Shown here: piece by piece, positions 11,686 through 22,174 of the stretch
Position numbering within the stretch: position 1 is the stretch's first letter
Layout of the letters: every line of letters starts with the position of its first letter
Assembly: GCA_905331475.1 (NCBI GenBank)
Contig: CAJNYU010000010.1
Span: 124,001-188,000, forward strand
Direction: 5' to 3'
From: Rotaria socialis
Taxonomy: Eukaryota > Rotifera > Eurotatoria > Philodinida > Philodinidae
Length of the DNA stretch: 64,000 bases
Program-made: the position numbers and the translations under genes
The notes under the pieces: model-generated
Told to the model about the DNA's origin: nothing
Databases searched by the model: none
What the model saw: only the letters and a program-made list of their open reading frames with translations

Positions 11686-12576
11686 ATGAATGAACTTGAA
11701 ATAGAGATCGACTCCAATTCTGATCGTGAGTATGCGACGGTGCAAAAGGCTGAGCCCACAAACCTCGACGAGGAGCTTGACACCAACGGGATCAAGTGCT
11801 TTCGAGTGACACGCGAGGATTATCGGGGCATCGATATCGATCCAATAATCGAGGTGATAGCACAACAAGTGCATGATGAGTGCAAAACCAAGGAAGAAAA
11901 AAGAGAAGTTCGGGACAGGTATAAAAAGCTGAAGCCTCTTTGGTTAAAAGCGAAAATATTTAAAGAACACATTGGAAAGGGAGAAACAACTAGTATCGCG
12001 ACAACTTTACGCAGAATAATACAAGGAAGAGGCAAGGAAGGCGACGACTGTGGTCATATTATCGGTGCATCTGTGGGTGGTAAAATGGTAGACATTAACC
12101 TTTTCCCGCAAAACATGATACTCAATCGCGGATTGCGAAGTAACTACGGTCTTTGGAAAGTAATCGACGCATCCATCAAAATGTGGGTTCTGGGAATACC
12201 GAAGAAATATAACCCGAGAGTCAAGTTCCAAATGTTGCTCTACTACGGCGACACGGACAATCCGAATCGGCCTGATCGATTCAAGTACATGGTTGAATTC
12301 CAGATTGATTACGATGAGACTGATCCCGAACAGATTGATTTCGATTCGACTGACAAGCGTGTCACCAGCAAGACCATAATATCCGTGTGCAGAACCTTGC
12401 GTAACACCGCACTTAGCGCTTTGCAATGTCAGACCGACGTAGTAGCGTTAAAAAAAAAGATTAATGACGCCATTGAAACAATGCCGCACAGATCTAAAGT
12501 GCATGTTGAAAGGTTTCTCGAGGAATGGTATACGGTAGCCTCGAGCAATGGGTGTGGGTGTGGGTGTGATGGATGA
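11686..12576 (+). CDS. DNA/RNA non-specific endonuclease-like protein
   Basis: Intronless frame of 296 codons from the first ATG (11686). Residues about 120-150 carry DDCGHIIGASVGGKMVDINL followed by FPQNMILNRG. This matches the core of the ββα-metal DNA/RNA non-specific endonucleases (Pfam Endonuclea_NS_2 type: D-x-GH, N-L, N-R), with His124 as the likely general base and Asn147 as the likely metal ligand. Residues 60-95 are charged and probably coiled coil; no signal peptide or membrane segment is seen. The frame is visibly richer in GC than its surroundings. The last codons are made of GGTGTG repeats (CGCGCDG), so the C-terminus runs through a telomere-like array. The known family activity is nucleic-acid hydrolysis; the biological role here (self-defence, effector, or element-encoded) is unknown. 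Relatives occur in bacteria and in bacterial toxin-type proteins, so horizontal origin is possible. Confidence 0.75.
   Translation: MNELEIEIDSNSDREYATVQKAEPTNLDEELDTNGIKCFRVTREDYRGIDIDPIIEVIAQQVHDECKTKEEKREVRDRYKKLKPLWLKAKIFKEHIGKGETTSIATTLRRIIQGRGKEGDDCGHIIGASVGGKMVDINLFPQNMILNRGLRSNYGLWKVIDASIKMWVLGIPKKYNPRVKFQMLLYYGDTDNPNRPDRFKYMVEFQIDYDETDPEQIDFDSTDKRVTSKTIISVCRTLRNTALSALQCQTDVVALKKKINDAIETMPHRSKVHVERFLEEWYTVASSNGCGCGCDG
12550..12568 (+). repeat. telomere-like array, three GGGTGT units
   Basis: GGGTGTGGGTGTGGGTGTG on the plus strand inside the last codons of the nuclease frame. It has no C-rich partner nearby, unlike the other three sites. The G-strand points rightward, i.e. the orientation of a right-hand chromosome end. 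Confidence 0.85.
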
Positions 12577-13287
12577 ATAAATAAACGAATCAACAATATG
12601 TGTGAGGTAAAAGTAGAAACTCAAATGAATAAATACTAGATATTAATTAATTAATTAATGATTAAATAAAGTTTGTTTTTGCGTTTTCTTTTAATATCTT
12701 TTAGTTTTTTTTTGTTAGTTTTTATGCTTTGAAATTGTATCAGAGCTTTTTAATATTTTTTTTAGTTGAAAAATATAGATTGAATTTGGAGTGAGTTTAA
12801 GAAAAACAGAAAATGTGTGCACCCTTTTTTAATATTTTTTTAAAATAAGAGAATGTGCTTGGTCTCTCTGAGGTTATTGGCAAAAAATTATCTAAAGTGA
12901 GTAAATAAGATTTTTATTAATAAATTTATGAAAAAGAGTTTATTTCTTAGAATTTTGTTTTAGGTTATTGTTAGAGAGCACTCTAATAATTACATATCCT
13001 ATTTTACTTTCTTCTTTCTTCTTTCTTGGACTATTTAATACGATCTAGGTCAATCTTTTTTTCTTCTTCCTTCTTTCTCTCTCTCTCTTTGTGTGGATGG
13101 ACGAGTGTGTACGTATATATATAGTGTGTTAAGAATAAAAGGTGGTTGGTAACGGAACAGTTTTATTTATTTTTTGGTCTCATTGCTTACAGAGAGAGAA
13201 CTTGTCTCTGTAACAGTTATGAAAAGTAAACGTAGTTTAGAATGAAAAATAAATATTTAAGAAAAGTGAGAGCTTGTTTTTGAGTAA

Positions 13288-13322
<35 letters not shown>

Positions 13323-13715
13323 ATATGGAAAATATGAGCTTTTTTAGAATAAGAAAAAGATTGAATAAGTGTGTAATAAAAAATGAAGTTGTTTTGTTGA
13401 GAAATAAGTAAATAAATAAATAAGATACAACAGCAGAGATATTTTGTTCCAAAAAATCATTGTTTAACTTTGAATAGATAGCGTGTGATTGGTGACTTCT
13501 GCTACAGGAGAAATAGTATCGACACTTTGTGCTCATTTTTTTTATACAATATTCATGTATTTAATAAGAATATAAAATCAATAGCAGACGAACTGTTTGT
13601 AGTTCACAGCTACAAAGGCCCAGATCACTATATACTTTGATCATCATTTTCTTATTCATGCTATTGTATTTATTCCTTTGTATTTACTCTTGTAGCTTAA
13701 AGCATGATCGATATA
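12577..13715. repeat. low-complexity AT-rich spacer with AAAT microsatellite
   Basis: Contains TTAA-rich sequence at 12643-12660, a pyrimidine-rich tract (13010-13090) followed by TATATATA at about 13115, and a microsatellite of AAAT units at 13284-13324. No gene is supported. The CT tract plus TATA layout resembles that at 9478-9547. Confidence 0.6.
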
Positions 13716-14631
13716 CAGGGTGTTCAGTTTATTTTGAAACGATTTTCGTGGACTTATTCTTCCTCAGTAACTGATTCGGCTCTCATGAATCTCATATCAA
13801 GGTATCCTATAACGACTGTACATGTTGCTCTAATAATTAGATTTTGTATAGAAGAATGTTTTCTGGTAAAGCACTGGATAATTTAAAAAGATCATTTTAA
13901 TATTTTTGAGACAAAGCATATTTGGTGGTACCACCAGAAATGAACTTTTTCGATTATTTCTCCATACTATCGTCTTTTGACCTGAGACATATGTCACAGG
14001 TACACCCACTATTACCGCATCTATGCTAAAAATTTCAGCAATAAAGAGCGAGAATTCATAGAGAAATCAGCAAATGTTTCAAATATATAGTTGAAGTGAA
14101 ACATATTGCAAGGCTTATCCTGCTACTATGTCTGGTTTAATTCAACGCTTTACATGATAGACATAGATACCTGAGATATTCTCACGTGTAAGTAGTTCTA
14201 AAATGCCGCTAACTACTGTTTCAGACTTCAAATTAAACCAGAAATGGTAATAGGATAAACCTTGCAATATGTTTCGCTTCAGCTATATATTTGAAACGCT
14301 TGCTGGTTTCTCTATGAATTCTCACTCTTTATTGCTGAAACTTTTAGCATAGATGCAGCTATAGTGGATGTACCTGTGATATATGTCTCAGGCCAAAAGG
14401 CGATAATATGGAGGAAAAATAGCAAATGTTTATTTTAAAAAACTTGAAAATAACCTTTTCAAAATTAGTCCAGTATTTTATCAGAAAACATCCCTCTATA
14501 CGAAATCTGCCTATTAGGGCAAAATGTACAATCCTTGTGGGATACATTAATATGAGATTCATGAGATCTGAATCAGTTACTGTGGAAGAATAAGTCCACG
14601 AAAATCGTTTCAAAATAAACTGAACACCCTG
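13716..14631. mobile_element. mariner-type foldback element (MITE), TA target duplication
   Basis: The ends are CAGGGTGTTCAGTTTATTTT and its reverse complement, flanked by TA on both sides (13714-13715 and 14632-14633), as expected for the IS630/Tc1/mariner superfamily. The whole 916 bp is an imperfect palindrome with arms of about 450 bp. It has no transposase frame, so it is non-autonomous. It lies directly upstream of the EGF part of a 7TM receptor gene. Confidence 0.85.
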
Positions 14632-14639
14632 TATGCTAC

Positions 14640-15836
14640 AACAACACCTTAAATTGTCTTAACAATGGACAGTGTACTGTAGATATTACTTCGAATACGA
14701 CTTATTGTGAATGTGCTTCCTGCTATGACGGATCCGTTTGTGAATTCTCGATTGGAGAAATGTCACATATTGATATAGATTACGCCCACTTAATCATCTC
14801 TATAGTTGCAGTATTTGTCTCACTTTTGAATAATATTCTCAGTCTCGAACTATTCATTGGCTGCAGTCGAGTTCGTCGTACGAACTGTGGCATCTATTTA
14901 ATCGTTTATTCAATTCTATCAATTCTATCAAATATTTCATTTTTAGTGGATGAAAGCCTTCGGTACTATCAAGATAAAGTACCGAACAGCGATCTTAGCA
15001 ATTTTCCTGGCTACGGTTGTTACTTCGGTAAAATAGGTTACAATGCACTTGTCTATGGATGTATATGGCTTAATGCGTGTATTGCATTCGAACGTGGTTT
15101 AATCGTATGTTTGGATAGTAAAACAAATGCGACTCGGTGGCGATCGATTTGCACCATTACAGTTTTCTCAGTCATAGCTACTGGTTCTGCTATACCAATG
15201 ATGGTGTACAATTGTGACTTTGGTAATATACCGGGTTTACAGACTGCGCGGCTGTTTTTAGTTTGGTTTAGCATTGTCACCGGCCTATCAATATATGTAC
15301 TCGCAACCTTGTTAATTTTAATTAGTTTTGCACGCCGTATACGTCAATACGGAACGGAGGATGGGTCATTCATAAAAAACATATCTTAAACTATTTTACA
15401 ATCATTTATTCATTTTTATACCACCGATTCCATATGCCGTCGGCTACATTTCCTATACTGTTATCATTAACACGGGGCCTTCCACACAATATTATTTTGA
15501 ATGTGGTATTTCAATGATAGAATTCATTGTGAAGGTCTTGATAGAATCACTACAGGGAGTACCACCTGTTTTAACATGGTTACTCTTTATTTACTCATCG
15601 AAAGTATATATGACCGAATATTATATGAACACATGGTCAGGACAACGTTTGGCCAGAATTGTCATATTCTTCCGAGGAAATAATGACAGAAAGCAGAGTT
15701 TTTATCATGATTCTATGAACTGCAGAAGTGATGAACGATCGAGATTGAACTGGTCTAGATTCATGACGACTGGAACAGGCCTAATTAGGTCAGCCCGAAG
15801 AGAACTGACTCATATACCGGTTAGACCGGTCTACTG
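14640..15836 (+). pseudogene. EGF/7TM receptor, 5'-truncated with one frameshift
   Basis: Just right of the MITE the frame reads an EGF-like module (CLNNGQCTVD...CECASCYDGSVCEF), then continues past the Met at 14760 into a 7TM domain. The domain has NACIAFERG after TM3 and long hydrophobic segments to about 15350. After a run of six A at 15374-15379 the frame must shift by one base (FIKNI to YLKLFYNHLF) to continue through TM6 and TM7 and a tail ending at the TGA 15834-15836. No LDLa part is present upstream. It is a relative of the decayed receptor at 2-5 kb. With only one homopolymer frameshift this could be a sequencing error, but the missing 5' part next to a transposon favours a truncated gene. 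Confidence 0.7.
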
Positions 15837-16241
15837 ATGATAAAGAAAATAAATAGAAGCAAATCTTAAAAGTACTCATTTAAAGTGTAAACGGCTGATT
15901 CCAGCATGAGCATGAGAAATTTTTGAATATTTATTTGTAATAAATGATGAAATATAAGGAAAGTAGTAGGAAACACCGACTTATAATAGTTGGTTAATGG
16001 TGTGAGTGAACTCCTCTTATACTGCGCACACTTACACCCGCGGAAAAATGATGGGTCTTTTTAATTCAACGTTAAAGCAATCTTCTGAAGCTTCTCTTCT
16101 GTGATCTGATGCCATGGGGCGCCATGGAAAAATACTGTTTTGGTTCGTTCTTTTGTTAAGACACGTAACTCATATATGGCTGCGTAGTATGCGCTGATGC
16201 TAGTAACGAGCGACACGCACATGGCTTCTTCAAGCCTTTAA
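15837..16241. other. short intergenic stretch
   Basis: No gene or repeat recognised between the receptor and the telomere-like inverted repeat. Confidence 0.5.
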
Positions 16242-16320
16242 GTGTGTGGGTGTGGGTGTGGGTTTGGATGTAGGTCAGTGGATCTGCATAGTAAAGAGAG
16301 TAGAACCCACACCCACACCC
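16242..16320. repeat. telomere-like inverted repeat
   Basis: G-rich array at 16242-16263 (GTGTGTGGGTGTGGGTGTGG), 41-bp spacer, then ACCCACACCCACACCC at 16305-16320. This is the purest of the convergent telomere-like pairs and shows about three TGTGGG units per arm. The arrangement G-strand then C-strand is what an end-to-end telomere fusion or a hairpin would leave. Confidence 0.85.
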
Positions 16321-16559
16321 ATCATAATCATCATGGTCATCATTTTTATAGCCGTAATTCTCAAATGTGTAGCACCAGCATTGTCACCATGGTCATAATC
16401 ATTATCATCGTTGTCATCATTCTCTCTGAGCAAGAATAACAGAATGTACCATGATGATCACCAGGAGAGTGATGGAATACAGATATTCATGATCTTCAGT
16501 CTCTTAGGGTGTGGGATTGGTAGTGTGATCAAAAAATTATGAGGACTCTGAATGATCGT

Positions 16560-17224
16560 TGCTTAGGGATTTAGTATGTGCTGTTTGGTGAGGGTATTCG
16601 GTTTAGTTGTTTTTCGAAAATAGTGAGCGCAATGGTGGCTGTTGAATCGGTGATTGTCGTTCGGTATACTTCTGTGTTATTCGTTAAAGTATTTATGTAA
16701 AATCAACATGAATCTAAGTGGCTGAGAGAAGTTCTTTGGTCAAGTTTGATCGATTCGTTGTTGAATTCATTTAGCCATTTTTTTGCAAGTGACAATTGAC
16801 GTTTGTTGTTCAGAATGACTGATATAGGGTGTTATGTTTTATTGGTGTTTTATGGCAGTATTGAGGTTCATTGGGATGGGAAGTGTTGCAAGTAGGCTTT
16901 ACTCTTGTCTACGATAGAACTGGTCGTCTGTGAAAGCCAACACGGGAAACTGCTCGGTGTGCTGTATATTTGGTGAATTGAGGCAATCATGAATGATTTC
17001 ATCTCATTGCGTTGCTTTTCTGTAGCAGGTTCTGGGTTGTTCACGGAATTGGTGAGAATCAGAATCGCTTTAATGAGGTTTGGTACACGGAGAAGTAGAT
17101 GAAAGAGGTAGTTTTGGAAGATTAGTGTTGCTAGATTTGCGTTTTGAGTAATGTATGTTAGTGAGAGTGGTTTCGCTTATCGGAAGGTGAGGATAGGATT
17201 GTGATAGAAGATTGTGTGCAGCAT
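16560..17224 (-). pseudogene. protein-coding remnant, unknown family
   Basis: On the minus strand a stretch from 17224 is coding-like with one in-frame TAA at 17179-17177. It is then open for about 102 codons to a TGA at 16870-16868, including NLIKAILILTNSVNNPEPAT and QRNEMKSFMIASIHQIY. A second coding-like stretch in another phase follows at about 16825-16560 (KRQLSLAKKWLNEFNNESIK) with one stop. Base use differs from the surrounding AT-rich DNA. I do not recognise the family. Either a decayed gene or several exons of an unrecognised one. Confidence 0.4.
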
Positions 17225-17299
17225 AGGGCTGGGACTTTAACTTTGTTCTAGAAATTAAAGTTTTAGTAGTATTTCTAAGTTTAAATGTTAATGTTAAAT

Positions 17300-17745
17300 T
17301 AGTGCACTGTAAAACTTTATCTTTAATTAAAGCGGATTTAATTTTTATTTCTTAACAGAATAGTGTATCATCATTTTCTATCTACTTATTACGAGCTATA
17401 GCTCACAACTTCAGAACAGTTTAACTTCAGCTTTACTTTTGAAGCAGTTAAAGTTGACTAAATTAAAGAAATCAGTAATAAAAATTCGGAGAAGTTTGTG
17501 CATTCGCTTTTTGCGAAAATACCGGAGATGCTATCATTTTAGTTGATAAATTTGTTTGTGTTTTTATTGTCGCTTTCTTTAATATCGTCCACTTTCACTG
17601 TATAAAAATTAAAGTTAAAGTTAAAGTGTTTAAAGTTATGTGCCGTCGCTCCTTTGGAGTAGATCGACGACTATGATACACTATTCCATTAAGGTATAAA
17701 AAGTTTGTCCACTTTAATTAAATTTACAGTTTTAAAGGATACTAC
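17300..17745. repeat. AT-rich foldback repeat (TTAAAG-rich)
   Basis: GAATAGTGTATCAT at 17359-17372 is matched by its reverse complement at 17673-17686. The flanking TTTAATTAAAG blocks match imperfectly outward on both sides. Element ends are unclear. Confidence 0.45.
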
Positions 17746-17984
17746 TTTAAAACCTTATAATACTTTTTCAAACTGTGTTTAATGTTAACAGCACCATTTC
17801 TAGTGCAGAATTGTCTTTTCGTGAGCTCTGTATAAGTTGGTGATATAAAGAGTGAAAATCAGCCGGATTTATATTTACTGGTGTCGAATTTTGTATGGGA
17901 TGCTCTGAAAAGCGTGAATTTAGGCAGAGATTTATGAGCGCTTTTGAACTCCGAATGTGCAAATAATCATAACCATCGTATGAG

Positions 17985-18420
17985 TGGATCTGAATGTCGG
18001 ATAGTAGAAGATTTTTGTTGGATTCGATAGGTCCTTGGAGAAATCCAATGGTTTTTGTTGGTTGGATCCGTATTGGGATCCTATTGTTGGATTTTTAAAG
18101 GATACGATAGAATATTTAGGAAACTAGTATGGCATCCTATGTGGCTTTCGTGAGAATTTTCCCAATGGGAATTTGGGTCCATCCGTGCTTTGGATACAGT
18201 CGGAATTCCTCGGTAATTGGATTGTCGAATTTGGAAACTTTAATAGATTAGGATCCTGTAGGATTCTGTATTCAGGAACTTATTAAAATTCGACCCTGAG
18301 GATCCAACATCAATTCCTGAACCCGGAATCCGATAGGATTTCGTTGGTTTCCTTGTCGGATCGGATAGGTTTCAATCGGTTCCTATACTGGGATTGAACG
18401 ACCTGGGACTGGCTTCCATA
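17985..18420. repeat. degenerate GGATTC/GGATCC-rich repeat
   Basis: Many variants of GGATCCTGTAGGATTC and GTTGGATTCGATAGG occur in both orientations. It resembles in style, but not in sequence, the CCGGAA-rich foldback at 53.7 kb. No gene. Confidence 0.5.
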
Positions 18421-18475
18421 AACTATCATCTAGGATGGTTTTGCTTATTTAAATTAGTACCATTTTTTTTAATTT

Positions 18476-18560
18476 TTCGACATTTTTATCTTTCAACATT
18501 AGTATAGTTTTTCTGTTCGACTTTATTGCTTTCGACGTTTTTTCTTTTGACCAAAGTTGA
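18476..18560. repeat. copy of a GTCGAAA-motif repeat
   Basis: TTCGACATTTTT, GTTCGACTTTATTG and TTTCGACGTTTTTTC follow one another. The same motif family occurs at 33.98-34.33 kb and 43.99-44.51 kb. Confidence 0.4.
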
Positions 18561-19746
18561 GATTACGAAATCAATCGATATTAAATTTTTATTAAAATTC
18601 CTGATTGAATTCAAATTGAGAACCGACAAGAGAACTAAATCGATTGAAAAATAAAACTTCGATGGTTTTTTCCTATTAAATTTAGAAAAAGATGGATTCA
18701 GATATTTCAATTGTTAGAAATCATTTTGACGAACGTTTCTCAACTGAATTATATGAAACAAAACTTCGAAGTACATACTATTATATTGTAAAGAAAAATA
18801 GTCAGATAGCTTGAATTATGTATGAGATATCAACGTTAACTTTTTCGGTGGACTTTCGGTGCATCCTGTGTTTAATAAAAAAAAACGCGAAATATATATG
18901 GCAAGATATCTTGGATTGGTTTAGGCTTGTCTTATATCCGAGATGGAACTAGTTTAATGTGAGATCGAGAAGATTATTTATGATAGAACTTAATCACTGC
19001 CTCGTAGCCCATGTTAGAGTCAATTTTATTTTAATAAATGATAATAAAGCAAAGTTTCTGATTACTTGATGGATGAAGTGTGTGAATCCGATTAGTGATG
19101 AACCTTTTTTCATTGAAGCTGTTCTTATAGTTCATCAGTAGCAATTCGAACTTGGAGACTAATTCGCGTCAGCTGGTAAAATATTTTCTCCATTTAATAT
19201 TCAACAAGTTCAATCTCGAATCCGAGACTTGTCTTGGCCAATTCAAGATTTTTCTATCGTCTTTATTTGAAGAAGCAGACTCTTTATGAAAATGTTTTCT
19301 TTATTGGATGTTCAAGAGAGAGGACTAAGATCAATAAAGCTGGATGAACTTGAGTAGCATGAGAGGGGGCGGATATTAAAAACAAAATACGATTGTAATC
19401 TAGACGCCAGTGACGAATGTTTCCAAATATGTTTTTTTTGACAAAAATCATTAAATCTAACCTATTTGAAAATGATAATGAAATTAATCTATAAAACTCG
19501 TCTTAACTTGTAAGACTGAATAGATATAATCTTCCTATTTGAGTATTAGCCAACTCAACAGTTCTGATTGTTAGAGAAGAGACTTATCAAAAATGACTTT
19601 GACAGTTAACTTTTAGTTTAAACCTATAATTTAAAATAGTTACACCTCGATTTGATGCTAAATAAAAAGCAATAAAAACAAAATTGATATTTTGTTTTTA
19701 TAGTATCTTGTAAACAACTGGTTAGCATTTTTCCCTTTTACCATAG
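18561..19746. other. intergenic, nothing recognised
   Basis: AT-rich. No frame, RNA gene or clear transposon end seen. Confidence 0.4.
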
Positions 19747-20234
19747 GTTTAGTTGGATGGCTTCGTCTTCTACCTAATATAAAGTGTCTCACTTGTGACT
19801 TGACAGAATTGAGATATTGGTTTATTAATGATCTTCACAATCAATATTTTGATACATTTCTACAACGTCTTGATCGACTGTATGTCAATTGTTCGTGCAT
19901 TATTACTAGAGAAATGAATGAAGAATTACTGACATCACTTCTTCAATTTCTTATTGATGAAGATCGTTTACCTCAGTTACAATTCATTTGTTGCAAAAAC
20001 ATCTTGTCAGCATGGACCAACATTGATCAATTGATTGATTTTATTCTTAGCCGCATGGTGGAACATCAATTGACATGTATGTGCTTCGATTTTGAACAAC
20101 AAAAACAGCTGTCGACTGACTTAAGAACGACTGATGAAACCATTAGAATCACTGAACCTCCATGTGTTGTTTATATTCATCGATTTATTTCGTCAAATCG
20201 TGTCTCTTTATGGATCGAACGACAACGAAAATAA
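19747..20234 (+). pseudogene. isolated last exon of an F-box-family gene
   Basis: After the acceptor-like CCATAG (19741-19746) a 162-codon stretch runs to a TAA. It contains REMNEELLTSLLQFLIDED and CKNILSAWTNIDQLIDFIL and ends ISSNRVSLWIERQRK, which I recognise as the C-terminal part of a bdelloid F-box/LRR-like family. The F-box and leucine-rich exons expected upstream were not found in 18.5-19.7 kb, so it is probably a gene fragment. If an exon further upstream exists the intron would be unusually long for this genome. Confidence 0.6.
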
Positions 20235-20415
20235 CTATATTCGAAACGAGGACTTTATAAATATTAATAACGTGTACACACTCATGTCAATTGATTGTTC
20301 AAATAAAATCAATGTCTGTTATAAAACAAAATTGTTCAGTACTCCTTTTGCTTTCATCACAATTGAGAATCTTGCTGAAGTAAGGCTACATCAGATTTTA
20401 AACATACTACATTGA

Positions 20416-21105
20416 TAAATTTTTTATGTTTACAAAACTTTTATTAAGATCTTTTATAATAATAGACAACACAGAGGTTCGTACTCAGATGAAAGCTATC
20501 TAAACCTCAAATATTTCAGTCATATTTTCATCATAAATAGAAATCAGTGTACCTTAATCGCAGTCACTAATCTGATCTCGATTGGCTCATGTGTACTCGA
20601 GTTATTCGCTCAATAATATTGTTTGTTCATGAGAATGGTATCTCAATCACTTTTCAACGTTTGATTTAGCACGACCCGCCATTTCAATGTTACTTTGAAT
20701 TAATAAAGACAGTTGTTCAGGTCTTCATTTATATTCGAAGTTAAAATAGACTCGTCATAAAATCGTTGATGCTGCAAATTCATATCATCCGCTTGATGAT
20801 TTCTTCGGGAAATGCTAGTATAAAAACAGCAAACCTTTTCTTTAGGAAATCAAAAGTACAGCTAATTGTTAAATAAATCATAAAGTGATCGCAAGATTTT
20901 TTCTCTACTTATTTTTCTTTAAGTTCATTTCTGTGCAGCTTTTCTGTACGTTCTATCTAGTACGTCCTTTTTTACGTGTTTTTTCATATGTCGATTTAAA
21001 GTAAGGTAATCTATCAAACTCTTGTAAAACGTCTATGCCGAATTCAATTAATTAAATATCCAAGAAACATTCAGCCACATAACTCACCTTTTTGTATCTG
21101 TTTCG
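20416..21105. other. intergenic, nothing recognised
   Basis: AT-rich sequence without supported features. Confidence 0.4.
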
Positions 21106-21690
21106 TGACCGTGACTTGCGAAAAAGATCATGGTCACGAAGTGGAGAGCGAGATTTAGTGAAAACCCTGAGGAGGAGGAGGAGGAGTAGGAGGACCATTC
21201 AAGTATTACCAGTGGCGTAACCAGGATTCTTAGATCGATGGGCAAAATGGGTAAGGTTTTCATTGATAGATCAAAACTTTCTTGCCCCAAAAAGTAGCAA
21301 TAACCCACTATTAAAAACATATGAAAGAAAAAAGAATGCTCTTGCCATTTGGTTCTCCTGTGTTCTTCCATGAATTCTTCACAGAAAGAACAAGTTCAAA
21401 GCACATGTGTCATTCCGAAGAAAGAAAAAATACATTTACTATTTAATTAAAAATATATAATCTCTTCTGAAAAAGTAAAACTTCAGTGGACAAAACTTAC
21501 AATGAGCAAAGATTCAAATGAAATAAGTTATTCCTCATTTGACATGCCTGGTTACGCCGCTGTGCACTGCCCCCACCTCATTGTCGATGATCAGTTTTTA
21601 TGAACCCATAATTGTTCTATAGGCCTGCACATAACCAGTCGCGACAGTGACCGTGACCAAAAATCATGGTCACGCAGGTCACTATCTGTC
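21106..21690. repeat. pair of GTGACC-containing direct repeats around a MITE
   Basis: GTGACCGTGAC followed by ATCATGGTCACG occurs at about 21106-21138 and again at 21651-21676 in the same orientation. Each unit is itself an imperfect palindrome. They flank the hAT-like MITE at 21210-21562. Confidence 0.6.
21210..21562. mobile_element. hAT-like MITE
   Basis: Ends are CAGTGGCGTAACCAGG and the reverse complement of CAGCGGCGTAACCAGG (15 of 16 match), a form typical of hAT elements. The 353 bp has no transposase. The flanking 8-mers do not match, so the target duplication is lost or the borders are off. Confidence 0.6.
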
Positions 21691-22174
21691 AGACAAAAAA
21701 AGTTGTGAGATGAATCAAATATAGAATTTACAAATATTCGCCTCATCTATTATTATTTGATTCGTTCATATCTCTGTTTAAAGAGAAATAAAATAAAAAA
21801 TTGATTATCTTAAAAACAACAAGTCATAGTTTGAAAATGTCTTCCAAAAGTATTTCTGTTTAAAAAAAGAATAATATTAGAAACAATGATTTTTATTCCA
21901 CCCGCCATCTATTGATTAAGAAAGAGAATGGCTATTTGCTCTGTACTAATTGCGAAAGACGATTTCATTAAGATTTTGACAACGAACTCTTTTTTTGCGT
22001 TTTACTAATTTTATACATTCTAATTAAAGATTAATCTATATTATTACTATCGGACTTAGTGGAACAGTTTCGCTTTGGATTAACAGTAGAATGTATCTAG
22101 CAAAATTTCTTAGATAAGTCTCGTAAATCAATATGGTTTTAGATTTTTTATTTTAACGATTGATTATTGATATT

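Noticed and set aside
16242-16439. 65-residue frame with His-Thr repeats
   Set aside because: It is the translation of telomere-like and ATC-rich repeats.
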